This document shows, one piece after another, positions 31,944 to 42,852 of a stretch of DNA of 64,000 nt. Numbering within the stretch: the first letter of the stretch is position 1; the number at the start of each line of letters is the position of its first letter. A model generated the notes under the pieces. The model saw only the letters and a program-made list of their open reading frames with translations. It was not told the DNA's origin and did not search any database. A program made the translations under genes and the position numbers. The stretch is taken from NCBI GenBank assembly GCA_947044405.1, contig CAMRHE010000156.1, forward strand, positions 2,771,001 through 2,835,000. Direction: 5' to 3'. Origin of the DNA: Leptodactylus fallax. Taxonomy: Eukaryota > Chordata > Amphibia > Anura > Leptodactylidae.

Positions 31944-33592
31944 CAGTCATATGAAAAAGTTTGGGCACCCCTATTAATCTTAATCATTTTTAGTTCTAAA
32001 TATTTGGGTGTTTGCAACAGCCATTTCAATTTGATATATCTAATAACTGATGGACACAGTAATATTTCAGGATTGAAATGAGGTTTATTGTACTAACAGA
32101 AAATGTGCAATATGCATTAAACCAAAATTTGACCGGTGCAAAAGTATGGGCACCTCAACAGAAAAGTGACATTAATATTTAGTAGATCCTCCTTTTGCAG
32201 AAATAACAGCCTCTAGTCGCTTCCTGTAGCTTTTAATCAGTTCCTGGATCCTGGATGAAGGTATTTTTGACCATTCCTCTTTACAAAACAATTCCAGTTC
32301 AGTTAAGTTTGATGGTCGCCGAGCATGGACAGCCCGCTTCAAATTATCCCATAGATGTTCAATGATATTCAGGTCTGGGGACTGGGATGGCCATTCCAGA
32401 ACATTGTAATTGTTCCTCTGCATGAATGCCTGAGTAGATTTGGAGCTGTGTTTTGGATCATTGTCTTGCTGAAATATCCATCCCCGGCGTAACTTCAAAT
32501 TCGTCACTGATTCTTGTACATTATTCTCAAGAATCTGCTGATACTGAGTTGAATCCATGCGACCCTCAACTTTAACAAGATTCCCGATGCCGGCATTGGC
32601 CACACAGCCCCAAAGCATGATGGAACCTCCACCAAATTTTACAGTGGGTAGCAAGTGTTTTTCTTGGAATGCTGTGTTTTTTTGACGCCATGCATAACGC
32701 CTTTTTGTATGACCAAACAACTCAATCTTTGTTTCATCAGTCCACAGGACCTTCTTCAAAAATGAAGCTGGCTTGTCCAAATGTGCTTTTGCATACCTCA
32801 GGCGACTCTGTTTGTGGCGTGCTTTCAGAAACGGCTTCTTTCGCATCACTCTCCCATACAGCTTCTCCTTGTGCAAAGTGTGCTGTATTGTTGACCGATG
32901 CACAGTGACACCATCTGCAGCAAGATGATGCTGCAGCTCTTTGGAGGTGGTCTGTGGATTGTCCTTGACTGTTCTCACCATTCTTCTTCTCTGCCTTTCT
33001 GATATTTTTCTTGGCCTGCCACTTCTGGGCTTAACAAGAACTGTCCCTGTGGTCTTCCATTTCCTTACTATGTTCCTCACAGTGGAAACTGACAGGTTAA
33101 ATCTCTGAGACAACTTTTTGTATCCTTCCCCTGAACAACTATGTTGAACAATCTTTGTTTTCAGATCATTTGAGAGTTGTTTTGAGGAGCCCATGATGCC
33201 ACTCTTCAGAGGAGATTCAAATAGGAGAACAACTTGCAATTGGCCACCTTAAATACCTTTTCTCATGATTGGATACACCTGGCTATGAAGTTCAAAGCTC
33301 AGTGAGGTTACAAAACCAATTTTGTGCTTCAGTAAGTCAGTAAAAAGTAGTTAGGAGTATTCAAATCAATAAAATGATAAGGGTACCCAAATTTTTGCAC
33401 CGGTCCAATTTTGGTTTAATGCATATTGCACATTTTCTGTTAGTACAATAAACCTCATTTCAATCCTGAAAAATTACTGTGTCCATCAGTTATTAGATAT
33501 ATCAAATTGAAATGGCTGTTGCAAACACCCAAATATTTAGAACTAAAAATGATTAAGATTAATAGGGGTGCCCAAACTTTTTCATATGACTG
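31944..33592 (-). mobile_element. Tc1/mariner element with intact gene (Tc1-D)
   Basis: Ends CAGTCATATGAAAAAGTTTG are perfect inverted copies, flanked by TA (31942-31943 and 33593-33594). The terminal inverted repeats are about 205 bp and nearly identical. An outer AAGTTTGGGCACCCC and an inner, slightly diverged copy (AAGTATGGGCACC on one side, AATTTGGGTACCC on the other) give the IR/DR layout. Length is 1649 bp. It landed at the end of the TA tract behind LINE II. A truncated copy in opposite orientation lies at 38961. Confidence 0.96.
32172..33194 (-). CDS. Tc1-D transposase, uninterrupted
   Basis: The enzyme cuts and joins transposon ends at TA sites in the nucleus. The frame is open for 340 residues from MGSSKQLSNDLKTKIVQ to AKGGSTKY, the normal length for the family. 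An upstream in-frame Met adds 15 residues (33239), but MGSSK fits the family start. Residues 1 to about 115 form the paired helix-turn-helix DNA-binding region, with the GRPRKISERQRRR basic motif (AT-hook/nuclear signal type) near residue 65. The DDE core has WTDETKIELFG, QQDNDPKHSSK and SPDLNIIEHLW, so all three catalytic residues are intact. I see no stop, frameshift or lost motif. Whether it is expressed or active cannot be told from sequence. Confidence 0.95.
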   Translation of the reverse strand: MGSSKQLSNDLKTKIVQHSCSGEGYKKLSQRFNLSVSTVRNIVRKWKTTGTVLVKPRSGRPRKISERQRRRMVRTVKDNPQTTSKELQHHLAADGVTVHRSTIQHTLHKEKLYGRVMRKKPFLKARHKQSRLRYAKAHLDKPASFLKKVLWTDETKIELFGHTKRRYAWRQKNTAFQEKHLLPTVKFGGGSIMLWGCVANAGIGNLVKVEGRMDSTQYQQILENNVQESVTNLKLRRGWIFQQDNDPKHSSKSTQAFMQRNNYNVLEWPSQSPDLNIIEHLWDNLKRAVHARRPSNLTELELFCKEEWSKIPSSRIQELIKSYRKRLEAVISAKGGSTKY

Positions 33593-33599
33593 TATATAA

Positions 33600-34560
<961 letters not shown>

Positions 34561-34666
34561 ACCTGGGTGCTGTGGAGACCCACCACAATCAAGTGGGGAA
34601 ATGACCGAACGTCCCCTTTTAACTTAATCGGTATTCTTAGCATGCTGAATATAACAGTACAGTAGG

Positions 34667-35384
34667 TGTTAGGAACCAAACGCAATGCCGGACAGACTTA
34701 GTCTTAGGAAATCCAGACCCCCCCCCCCCTTAGGTAAAACAGCACCGAGCGTCCAGCGCCCCTGAACCGAAGTGGAACTAGCCTCCAGAGGTCTTCACCA
34801 GAGCTCCTGATGGTGGAGTTGGACTTGGTCGCTACCTTCGGCCAGAACCACAACAGTCCTAAGGGCGCAGAGCGCACGGTGCATCACATAAGGGCCCCGG
34901 AATCCAAAAACCACTCACCTTAGCAAGTTTGGAGGCAGATGAATACTGAAAGCTGGAGAATATGCAGTAACAGGTTTTCTCCAGAAGGTGGCAGCAGCGC
35001 AGTAGAATTGTCGACTAGTCCGTGTTGGCAGCAGGAGAATGTCGTAGTACCAGAGGAAGAGACTTAAGAAGAGTCAAAACAAGCCGGGTCGATTTCAGGA
35101 GGTCACGAGGTACAGAATCAGCGTTCAAGTAGAGATGGTCTGGAAGGCAAGCCGTGGTCACAACCGGAGGGAGCAAGAAACACAGAGGCAGCAGGATAGG
35201 ATCGAAGGTCAGGAGGTAAGGAAGGCAAACGGGACAGAGCACGAGGAGGAGCTGACACCAAGGGGAAATGAATAACCAGCGAGAGCAGAGCGCTGGTAGG
35301 GAGGCTAAGTAGACATGTGAGTGCTGGAAAGTTAACCCCTAGAAAAGCGAGCATGCTGGAGTGTGTGAGGACTGGAGCACAGCA
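34667..35384 (-). repeat. 3' LTR of Gypsy II
   Basis: Read on the minus strand the LTR begins TGCTGTGCTCCAGTCC just after a polypurine tract (AGAGGGGGTAG, 35385-35395) and ends TTGGTTCCTAACA, giving TG...CA ends and about 718 bp. No second copy is present, so the limits rest on the tract and the terminal dinucleotides. Confidence 0.65.
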
Positions 35385-37245
35385 CTACCCCCTCTACAAG
35401 GGCCCACCGGTCCTCTAAGTGCTGGACTAGGTTTAAAAGGAAATCTCCAGTGGAAATTCCTGACCAAGGTGGGCACATGGACCGACCTGGCTGGTTCCCA
35501 GGAGCGATCTTCTGGACCGTACCCCTTACAGTGAACGAGGTATTGTAAAACCCCTCTAACCCTTCGAGAATCCAGAATTTTAGTCACCTCAAACTTCTGA
35601 TTTCCTTCAACTAAGACAGGCGAAGGAGGACAATTAGAGGGAAAGACAGGTGGAAAAATTTTTTTTAGAAGAGATTTATGGAAAACATTATGGATTTTAA
35701 AAGACTGAGTAAGAGCCAAACAAAAAGAGACAGGGTTAATGTTTTCAATGATTTCATAAGGACCAATAAACTTAGGCCCCAACTTGCGAGATGGAACTCT
35801 CAGCTTCAGGTTTCTAGAGGAGAGCCAGACCTTCTCTCCTAAAGCAAAAACAGGACCCACAGAACGGGCCCTATCATTCGCCCTCTTAGAAATCGACTGA
35901 GTGTTCCCCAAATTAATCTGAACTTGAGCCCAGAGTGGGTGCAATCTCTCAGCCTCCACATTAACTTCAGGATTAATAGTAGAAGGACAGAAAGAAGTGA
36001 CACAAGGGTGAAAGCCAAAATTACAGAAAAAGGATGATGAGTTCAAGGCAACGTGATGATGATTATTAATGGCAAACTCAGCTACCGCTAAATAATTCTC
36101 CCAATCTGATTGATTACCGGAAACATAACATCTTAAGTATTGCTCCAGGGTCTGATTAAAGCGCTCAGTTTGTCCATTGGTCTCAGGGTGGAACGCAGAG
36201 GAAAAAGCTAACTGAAGTGCCAGAAGACCACAGAAAGCTTTCCAGAATTTAGAGACAAACTGGACGCCTCTATCAGAGACGATATTGTCAGGAACACCAT
36301 GAATTCTTACAATATGTTCCAAAAATAGGTAGGATAAGGTCTTAGCATTAGGCAATTGAGACACAGGGATGAAATGACACATCTTACTGAACCTATCCAC
36401 CACCGTCCATACCACAGTTTTTCCTCCAGAAGAGGGCAAATCAGGGACAAAATCCATGGAAATATGAGACCAAGGTCTCTTTTGTACTGGTAAGGGAAGC
36501 AATTCCTCCAAAGACCTTACCCTAGGAACTTTGGCCCTAGCACAAGTTTCACAGGCAGATACATAGGCTACAACGTCCCGGGATTTTGAAGGCCACCAAT
36601 AGTATCGAGACACCAGCCTCTTAGTGCCGGAAATCCCCAGGTGACCACATAACACAGAATCATGTAGTTCCTTTAATAACCGCAATCTAAATTGTAGAGG
36701 AACAAATAACTTCCCCTCTGGCGTTTCTGGTGGGGCCAACTGCTGATTCTCTCTGATCTCAGAGGCTAGGTCAGTGGAAACAGCAGAAACCATAACCCCC
36801 TCCATGAGAATGGTTTCAGGTTGGGAATCATCAGACTGGGAAGGACAAAAACTCCTGGACAATGCATCCGCTCTAATATTCTTAGAACCAGGTCTGAATG
36901 TCACAATAAAATCAAATCTGGTAAAAAATAGAGCCCAGCTAGCCTGTCTCGGGTTTAGTCGCTTAGCAGATTCAAGAAAAACTAAATTTTTATGGTCAGT
37001 TAAAACTGTTATCTGGTGCCTAGCTCCCTCCAGAAAGTGTCGCCATTCCTCAAAAGCCCACTTGATAGCCAAAAGTTCTCGATTCCCAATGTCATAGTTG
37101 TTTTCAGAAGAGGAAAATTTTCTGGAGAAAAAGGCACATGGTCTTAAATTAGTCAAAGAGGCAGTACCCTGGGATAACACCGCCCCAACTCCAACTTCTG
37201 AGGCATCAACTTCAACAACAAAAGGTCTACTTGTCAGGTTGGACT
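35339..37245 (-). pseudogene. Gypsy II pol C-terminal half: RNase H, integrase, chromodomain
   Basis: An open stretch of 613 codons (37180 down to 35339) starts in the RNase H, whose first Asp motif (VVEVDASEVG) lies just upstream at about 37220. It then shows NRELLAIKWAFEEWRHFLEG, LTDHKNL and ADALSR; the integrase zinc finger with GHLGISGTKRL and CETCARAK; and the integrase DDE core with SMDFVPDLP, VSDRGVQFVSKFW and ETNGQTERFNQTLEQ. A chromodomain ends the protein (FEVTKILDSRRVRGVLQYLV, GYGPEDRSWEP). Integrase inserts the cDNA; the chromodomain directs it to chromatin. All listed catalytic residues are present. The frame runs about 45 bp into the LTR. Confidence 0.92.
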
Positions 37246-38454
37246 AAAACAGGAGCTTTAGTAAAGGTTTATTTCAGGAATTCAAAAGCATCAATAGCCT
37301 CTCGTTTTCAATTTAATAAATCTGCACCCTTCCGGGTGAGATCTGTCAGTGGTTTTGCTATGGAAGATAAATTATGAATGAACTTTCGGTAATAATTGGC
37401 AAAACCCAGGAATCGTTGTAATGCCTTTAAGGAGGATGGTTGGGTCCACTCAATTACAGCCTGAACTTTGGCTGGGTCCATACTGATGGTAGAGGAAGAC
37501 AAAATATAACCCAGAAAAGACAATTGTTGAACTCCAAAAAGACATTTTTCGATTTTAGCAAACAATTTGTTCTCTCTGAAGATTTCCAACACAGACCTAA
37601 CATGTCTAACATGGGTCTCCCAATTCGGGGAAAAAAATCAAAATATCATCCAGATAAACGAATACACACTGACCAGATAAACTCCGAAAAATATCATTGA
37701 CAAAACATTGAAAAACTGCAGGAGCATTAGTTAAACCAAAAGGCATAACTAGGTATTCATAATGTCCCTTTGGAGTGTTAAAAGCCGTCTTCCACTCATC
37801 CCCTTCTCGAATGCGAATTAAATTATAGGCTTCTCGCAAATCTAACTTGGAAAAATATTTGGCACCAGAGACCTGGTTAAGCAAGTCGGGGATGAGAGGG
37901 AGCGGATACTGATTTTTAACAATGATTTTATTGAGAGCCAGATAATCAATGCACGGCCTTAACCCGCTATCCTTTTTCTGGACAAAAAAGAATCCTGCCC
38001 CTGCAGGAGAAGTGGAAGGATGGATATGCCCTTTATGAAGAGAGTCCTTAACATAGTCTCACATAGCATGCCTCTCAGGTTCGGATAAATTGAACAACCG
38101 CCCCTTAAGAAGTTTAGAATTCGGTAGCAATTCAATAGCACAATCATAAGATCTATGAGGAGGTAATAAATTTGCGCCAGATACAGCAAATACATCCTCA
38201 TAACCTTTAAGGTAGCTAGGTAGAGGCGAAGAAATAGTAGAAACACTGAGTGTCATACAAGAATCCATACATTCACAGCCCCATTTAACCACATCCCCAA
38301 GCCTCCAATCTAGTACCGGGTTATGCTGTTGTAACCATGGCAGTCCTAGGACCACCTCGGAAGGTAAATTTTCTAATATACAAAAGGAGAGAGACTCAGA
38401 ATGAATGGTAACAACTAAAGGAGGGGTAATAAATTTAATTGTACTTTGGACCAA
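37246..38454 (-). pseudogene. Gypsy II protease end and reverse transcriptase
   Basis: The segment 38454-38059 gives LPSEVVLGLPWLQQHNPVLD, the end of the protease, and stops at TGA within the linker (RHAM, then DYVKD). The reverse transcriptase continues in the same direction: [17 protein letters not shown] at about 37970, the first catalytic Asp in [24 protein letters not shown], and the catalytic pair in VYLDDILIF at about 37632-37656. After a frameshift near 37610, 37592-37308 holds the thumb and connection (FLGYILSS, LKALQRFLGFANYYRKFI). Two or three lesions separate it from an open frame. Confidence 0.9.
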
Positions 38455-38456
38455 GG

Positions 38457-38478
38457 GAGTATATATATATATATACTC
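38457..38478. repeat. TA-rich perfect palindrome at the truncation point
   Basis: GAGTATATATATATATATACTC-type sequence is self-complementary and starts exactly where Gypsy II coding sequence ends. Confidence 0.7.
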
Positions 38479-38689
38479 CTACTTCTGGCTTACGATGCGA
38501 TTACTGTAAATTCAATTCTCAATTCAACTACTGTAAGAGACATTTGAAAAATGCACAGACTGGGTTTACACTTTCTATTTCTTGTCAATTTATGCACAAT
38601 TTTCTAGTTGAAATGCTAGTAGAAAATAGAGTTCTAAGAAAAATGGTCCAGAGTTGTTGTTTTATGCACAATATGTAAGTGAACGGAGC

Positions 38690-38845
38690 ATCAGTCAGAC
38701 AAGTGCGCTAGCACTTCATTCACAAGGAGTAGGCATGGGGGACTTTGACCCCCTCATTCTCCTCATTGCTGGGTCCCAGGGGTCAGACCCCCAACAATCT
38801 GACACTTATGCTATATCCTGTACATATGGGATGTGTCTTTAGTTA
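38690..38845. repeat. Anuran 'GACCCCC' interspersed repeat (family C) fragment
   Basis: GCTGGGTCCCAGGGGTCAGA followed by CCCCCAACAATCTGACA resembles 50145-50200 (GTCCCAGCAGTTGGACCCCC then ACCGATTAGACACATA) and 63340-63380. It is a short non-coding repeat present at least four times in this window. Bases 38479-38690 show nothing I can name. Confidence 0.5.
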
Positions 38846-38960
38846 CAGGTATTTATTGAATTACACATCCAAAAAAGAATACAAATCAAACAACAAAATA
38901 GTCATAAAAACAGTGTAAAAAAATACAAAACAGGGTAAGCATAGAGCGATGAAATAGATA

Positions 38961-39715
38961 CAGTCATATGAAAAAGTTTGGGCACCCCTATTAATCTTAA
39001 TCATTTTTAGTTCTAAATATTTGGGTGTTTGCAACAGCCATTTCAATTTGATATATCTAATAACTGATGGACACAGTAATATTTTAGGATTGAAATGAGG
39101 TTTATTGTACTAACAGAAAATGTGCAATATGCATTAAACCAAAATTTGACCGGTGCAAAAATTTGGGTACCCTTATCATTTTATTGATTTGAATACTCCT
39201 AACTACTTTTTACTGACTTACTGAAGCACAAAATTGGTTTTGTAACCTCACTGAGCTTTGAACTTCATAGCCAGGTGTATCCAATCATGAGAAAAGGTAT
39301 TTAAGGTGACCAATTGCAAGTTGTTCTCCTATTTGAATCTCCTCTGAAGAGTGGCATCATGGGCTCCTCAAAACAACTCTCAAATGATCTGAAAACAAAG
39401 ATTGTTCAACATAGTTGTTCAGGGGAAGGATATAAAAAGTTGTCTCAGAGATTTAATCTGTCAGTTTCCACTGTGAGGAACATAGTAAGGAAATGGAAGA
39501 CCACAGGGACAGTTCTTGTTAAGCCCAGAAGTGGCAGGCCAAGAAAAATATCAGAAAGGCAGAGAAGAAGAATGGTGAGAACAGTCAAGGACAATCCACA
39601 GACCACCTCCAAAGAGCTGCAGCATCATCTTGCTGCAGATGGTGTCACTGTGCATCGGTCAACAATACAGCACACTTTGCACAAGGAGAAGCTGTATGGG
39701 AGAGTGATGCGAAAG
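38961..39715 (+). mobile_element. 3'-truncated copy of Tc1-D (Tc1-D2)
   Basis: It begins CAGTCATATGAAAAAGTTTG after TA (38959-38960) and follows Tc1-D (read on its coding strand from 33592) with only a handful of differences for about 755 bp. It ends abruptly within the transposase after the codons for GRVMRK. The second half and the right terminal repeat are missing. Orientation is opposite to Tc1-D. Confidence 0.95.
39359..39715 (+). pseudogene. Tc1-D2 transposase, N-terminal part only
   Basis: The frame from MGSSKQLSNDLKTKIVQ matches the first ~119 residues of Tc1-D transposase with no amino-acid difference that I can see, then changes to unrelated sequence (IAQSWQ). Only the DNA-binding region is encoded; the DDE core is absent. 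If expressed, such a fragment could bind Tc1-D ends without cutting them, which is inference. Confidence 0.93.
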
Positions 39716-39719
39716 ATAG

Positions 39720-40329
39720 CACAGAGTTGGCAGAGTCTAGCGGCTATGTAGTATTTATTAAGATGAGGGACTGAAAGCCCGTCACTAATAAGCCCATTTG
39801 AAATTAAAAACTTCTTTTTGGAGGGAAGCAAGGGAGGAAGAGGTCAGGGATAAGTGTCTTTAATGACAAACTCCAATTATAAAACAACATTTCATAAATA
39901 AATAGTACTGGTGAATATAAGAAACTTTGTAATATATCTTATTTAATATGTTCCCTTCTCCATTTGTCAAGCTGAGTTACTTTTTACACATTATTCTACT
40001 GAGAAGGGAGGAAAAAGAAGGTTGCTGAAAAACACACACAGGTAACTGCAAGTGCTACGCTCTGATACTGAGTCAAGTAGCTTTTTTAATACTGCTATGC
40101 TTCCATACAGTATAACAGGCCTACAGTGCACAGAATGGAAATAAATCAACAGCCTCCTCACCCCCTCCTCTCTCCATAGAGTTATGTGTTTGAGCTGGAT
40201 TCTATGTAAACAAACAGTCTGATAAGGAGTTAAGGAGGAGGAATGTACTCATGTTCACATCTCATTTCTGAAAAGTTTTTTTTTTTTTTATAATTGGATG
40301 TAAGATTTAATGACCAGACACATTTTATG
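39720..40329. other. No gene; unassigned DNA
   Basis: Bases 39720-39830 and the rest show no coding similarity. A T run lies at about 40278-40290. A purine/pyrimidine-rich part at 40150-40250 may be repeat-derived. Confidence 0.35.
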
Positions 40330-40690
40330 CGCACATACTTTTCTATAGGGCTTTTCCATATCCATAGAAAAGCTCATCAGTTAAAAATAGTCAAGGGTCT
40401 AACAACCCGGGTCCTCAGCTAATCAGCTGTTTGAAGAGGCTGTGGTGTTCAGATGAGTACTGCAGCCTCTTCAGTAGTTACCATACACTTATGCAGTGGC
40501 TGTGCTTTGTATTGCAGCTCAGCCCATTCATTTAAATGGGACTGAGCTGCAAATTGGTCATGTGACTGATGAACCATGGCCTGTGAAGTGGAAGCAGCTC
40601 TGTGCTTCTTCAAACAGATGATCGACGGGGGTCCTGAGTATCGGTCTAAGAATCTTCAATTGATGACTTATCCTAAGTTCAGGAAAAAAC
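40330..40690. repeat. Anuran interspersed repeat (family C), long copy
   Basis: It contains AAGAGGCTGTGGTGTTC, then GCAGCTCAGCCCATTCATTT next to its partial complement AAATGGGACTGAGCTGC, and later GACGGGGGTCCTGAGTATCG with TGATGACTTATCCTA. This layout of a fold-back centre and a 'GGGGGTCC' flank is one I recognise from many anuran copies. There is no real gene in it. Confidence 0.5.
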
Positions 40691-41039
40691 TCTTTAATGG
40701 CCCTAAGTTTTTTATTTGTTGGGCTACCAAAGTAATTTTCTGTTATTTAACATCTAGGTCTATTCATTAACACCCTTTTAAATAGATTTTTTTTTAAATT
40801 TTATTGTGGGTAAACTGTATCAATTTAATCTATTTTTAATATAGTAATATATATATATGATATATTGATATATAATATATATAGTCTCAGATGCATAGGT
40901 TGGTTATGGCAATGGTTTGCATTGACGGGAGCTTTTTTAAAAATTTATCTGTAATTTTTTTTTTTTTATATGTATATTTATGTCCTTTTGTACCTAACAT
41001 TTCACACTTTGCTATTTTCTTTTAATTGCACTTTCCACT

Positions 41040-41332
41040 GTAAGGCCAGCGCCCTACATTGTGAAACCACAGTGTTTCTGCCACGGCAAAGAGCACTGCA
41101 TTTTACATCACCTGCAACGTAGATGGGATTCTCGCTAATCCCATCCACACATTGCATAAAAAAATCCAAAGCAGAAAAGCTACAATGTCAATTATACCTA
41201 CAGAAACTCTGACGTTTTCCATACAGGTATAGTAGGGGCAGAAAGTTTGTGAAAAACGCGATGCATTTCCGCCACAGTCTTTTCCACATCGTTGTTTTTG
41301 CAGCGATTCACTGCGTGGGTCCTTAGCCTTAC
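41040..41332. repeat. Fold-back (MITE-like) element, family B
   Basis: The ends GTAAGGCCAGCGCCCTAC and GTGGGTCCTTAGCCTTAC are imperfect inverted repeats. Inside, AATTATACCTACAGAAAC and the CATCCACACATTG block recur in inverted order in the copies at 42488 and 48730. It is a non-coding MITE-type element. Bases 40691-41039 are AT-rich and unassigned. Confidence 0.65.
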
Positions 41333-42487
41333 TGACCAATCCATAAGAGCCCCAGTTACAGTTGAAAATAGCCTCCACTAGTGACAACAGTCACTGGCAG
41401 AGCTGTTTCAGTCTGCTAAGACCCAGCAGCTCTACTATGCCAAGAAGCACTCAGACTCGTGATCACTGGGTACCTATTGGGCTATTGGGTCCAATAGAGG
41501 CAGCAGCACTGCCACTTGCTCTGTTTATTACATAGCTGTATTGTATAAAGGAGAAAACAGAAGTGGTAATAAACTACTTTCATCTTCTCCCCTTCAACCT
41601 GCTCCTGGATTGAACATGCAGCAACTTTAAAAGACTTCAATGCACAGTTAGGACATGTGCCGACTGCTGTCAAAAGAAAGCACACAGTCATTATTAGGTT
41701 AAGGTGACTAGGTGATTTAGGTCAAATCAGTGAATGACTGAAGCTCCTTTTTATCTTGAGGTCACATGATATAGTTTGTCCAGTTGTTTTAATTAAACCA
41801 GTTATACAGTTAATCAAGTAAAACATAAACAGATTATAACATATAATGAATGAATTTTATTATATTTTTACTAAATGTATTTAATTTATATTATTTACAC
41901 TGTACTCTCCTCTAGCTGCAGCAGAACCCTAAGAGTACCAGAAAATGTTCAGAGACTAACATGAAAATTATGCCAAAATAAGGTTTTAGGGAATCTAAAG
42001 TATGTATTTGTAAGGTCACTTCTATAACTTATATATTGCAATAGGAATTATATTATCCAGTATCCTCTGCTGAATTACCTTTTTCTAGAGCAAGACATAT
42101 AACAACTCAGGATAGAAGTCTATGAAAAGGAGGGGGAGGAGATAGAAGGAGCTGAGTGAGAGATGACAGACACAGGAACAACCTTCTACAGATCTGTAGG
42201 AAGCTTCTATGTCACCCCAAGTACTTTTTTCACACCAATACAGTACATCTCTATAATCTCCTATATGATCTAGTTGGTGCTTGCGAGTGAGAGAGAGAAA
42301 ATTATGGAGTAGACTCTTTATGTACTATTGATGCAAATTTTGTTGAAAAGTTAGGTATGCTTTAAGTATTAAGTAATCTATTTGTGAATGTTTTATACAA
42401 AATGACTTGGTTTCAAGAACAATAATGCAACAGTTACTGAGAGAGATAAGTACATTTGCTTACAATTTTCTATATTGAAAGAGTTGT
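41333..42487. other. No gene; unassigned DNA
   Basis: I see no coding frame with similarity, no RNA gene and no terminal repeats. It may be single-copy host DNA. Confidence 0.4.
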
Positions 42488-42712
42488 AATAAACAGAAAG
42501 GAAACCTCTGCAGACTTTCTGCTTCAATTATACCTATAGGGAAACCGCCGATGTTTCAGTAGGTATAATTGACATGCTGCGCGTATTTTCCAGCAATGTG
42601 TGGATGGGATTCACATTTTTGCAGGTACTGTAAAATGCCATGTTTTTTTCTGCGCCGTTTTCTGTGGTGGCCAAACCGCGGCGTTTACGCCAGGTGGGGC
42701 CTCGACCTAAGC
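42488..42712. repeat. Family B fold-back element, left-truncated
   Basis: GGAAACCTCTGCAGACTTTC, GTAGGTATAATTGACATGCTG and GTGTGGATGGGATTC match the family B copy at 48730, and GGTGGGGCCTCGACCTAAG is its right end. The left terminal repeat is missing. Confidence 0.65.
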
Positions 42713-42852
42713 GGCACTAAGATGCAACACTAGACAAAGCCCATGGACAAAAGTGACGCTGTTCGTGGAAGCCAGCAGTCAAGTCATATGTACTGATCAT
42801 GCGCTGAGAACATGAGCAGCGGCAAGTGTAACAGAACAGACAAGATTAAGTA

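Larger units (their letters stand above)
34667..38455 (-). mobile_element. Gypsy/Ty3 chromovirus (Gypsy II), 5' truncated
   Basis: On the minus strand the order is protease, reverse transcriptase, RNase H, integrase, chromodomain, then one LTR at 34667-35384. The element stops abruptly at 38455, inside the protease, where a TA-rich palindrome begins, so gag and the 5' LTR are absent. The C-terminal chromodomain places it among the chromoviruses. The coding part keeps most catalytic motifs, so decay is modest. Confidence 0.88.

Noticed and set aside
31703..31968. Frames rich in Ile/Tyr over the TA tract
   Set aside because: They are translations of (TA)n microsatellite DNA.
36774..37097. Plus-strand open frame of 107 codons
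   Set aside because: It is antisense to the RNase H region of Gypsy II, whose minus-strand frame has clear conserved motifs.
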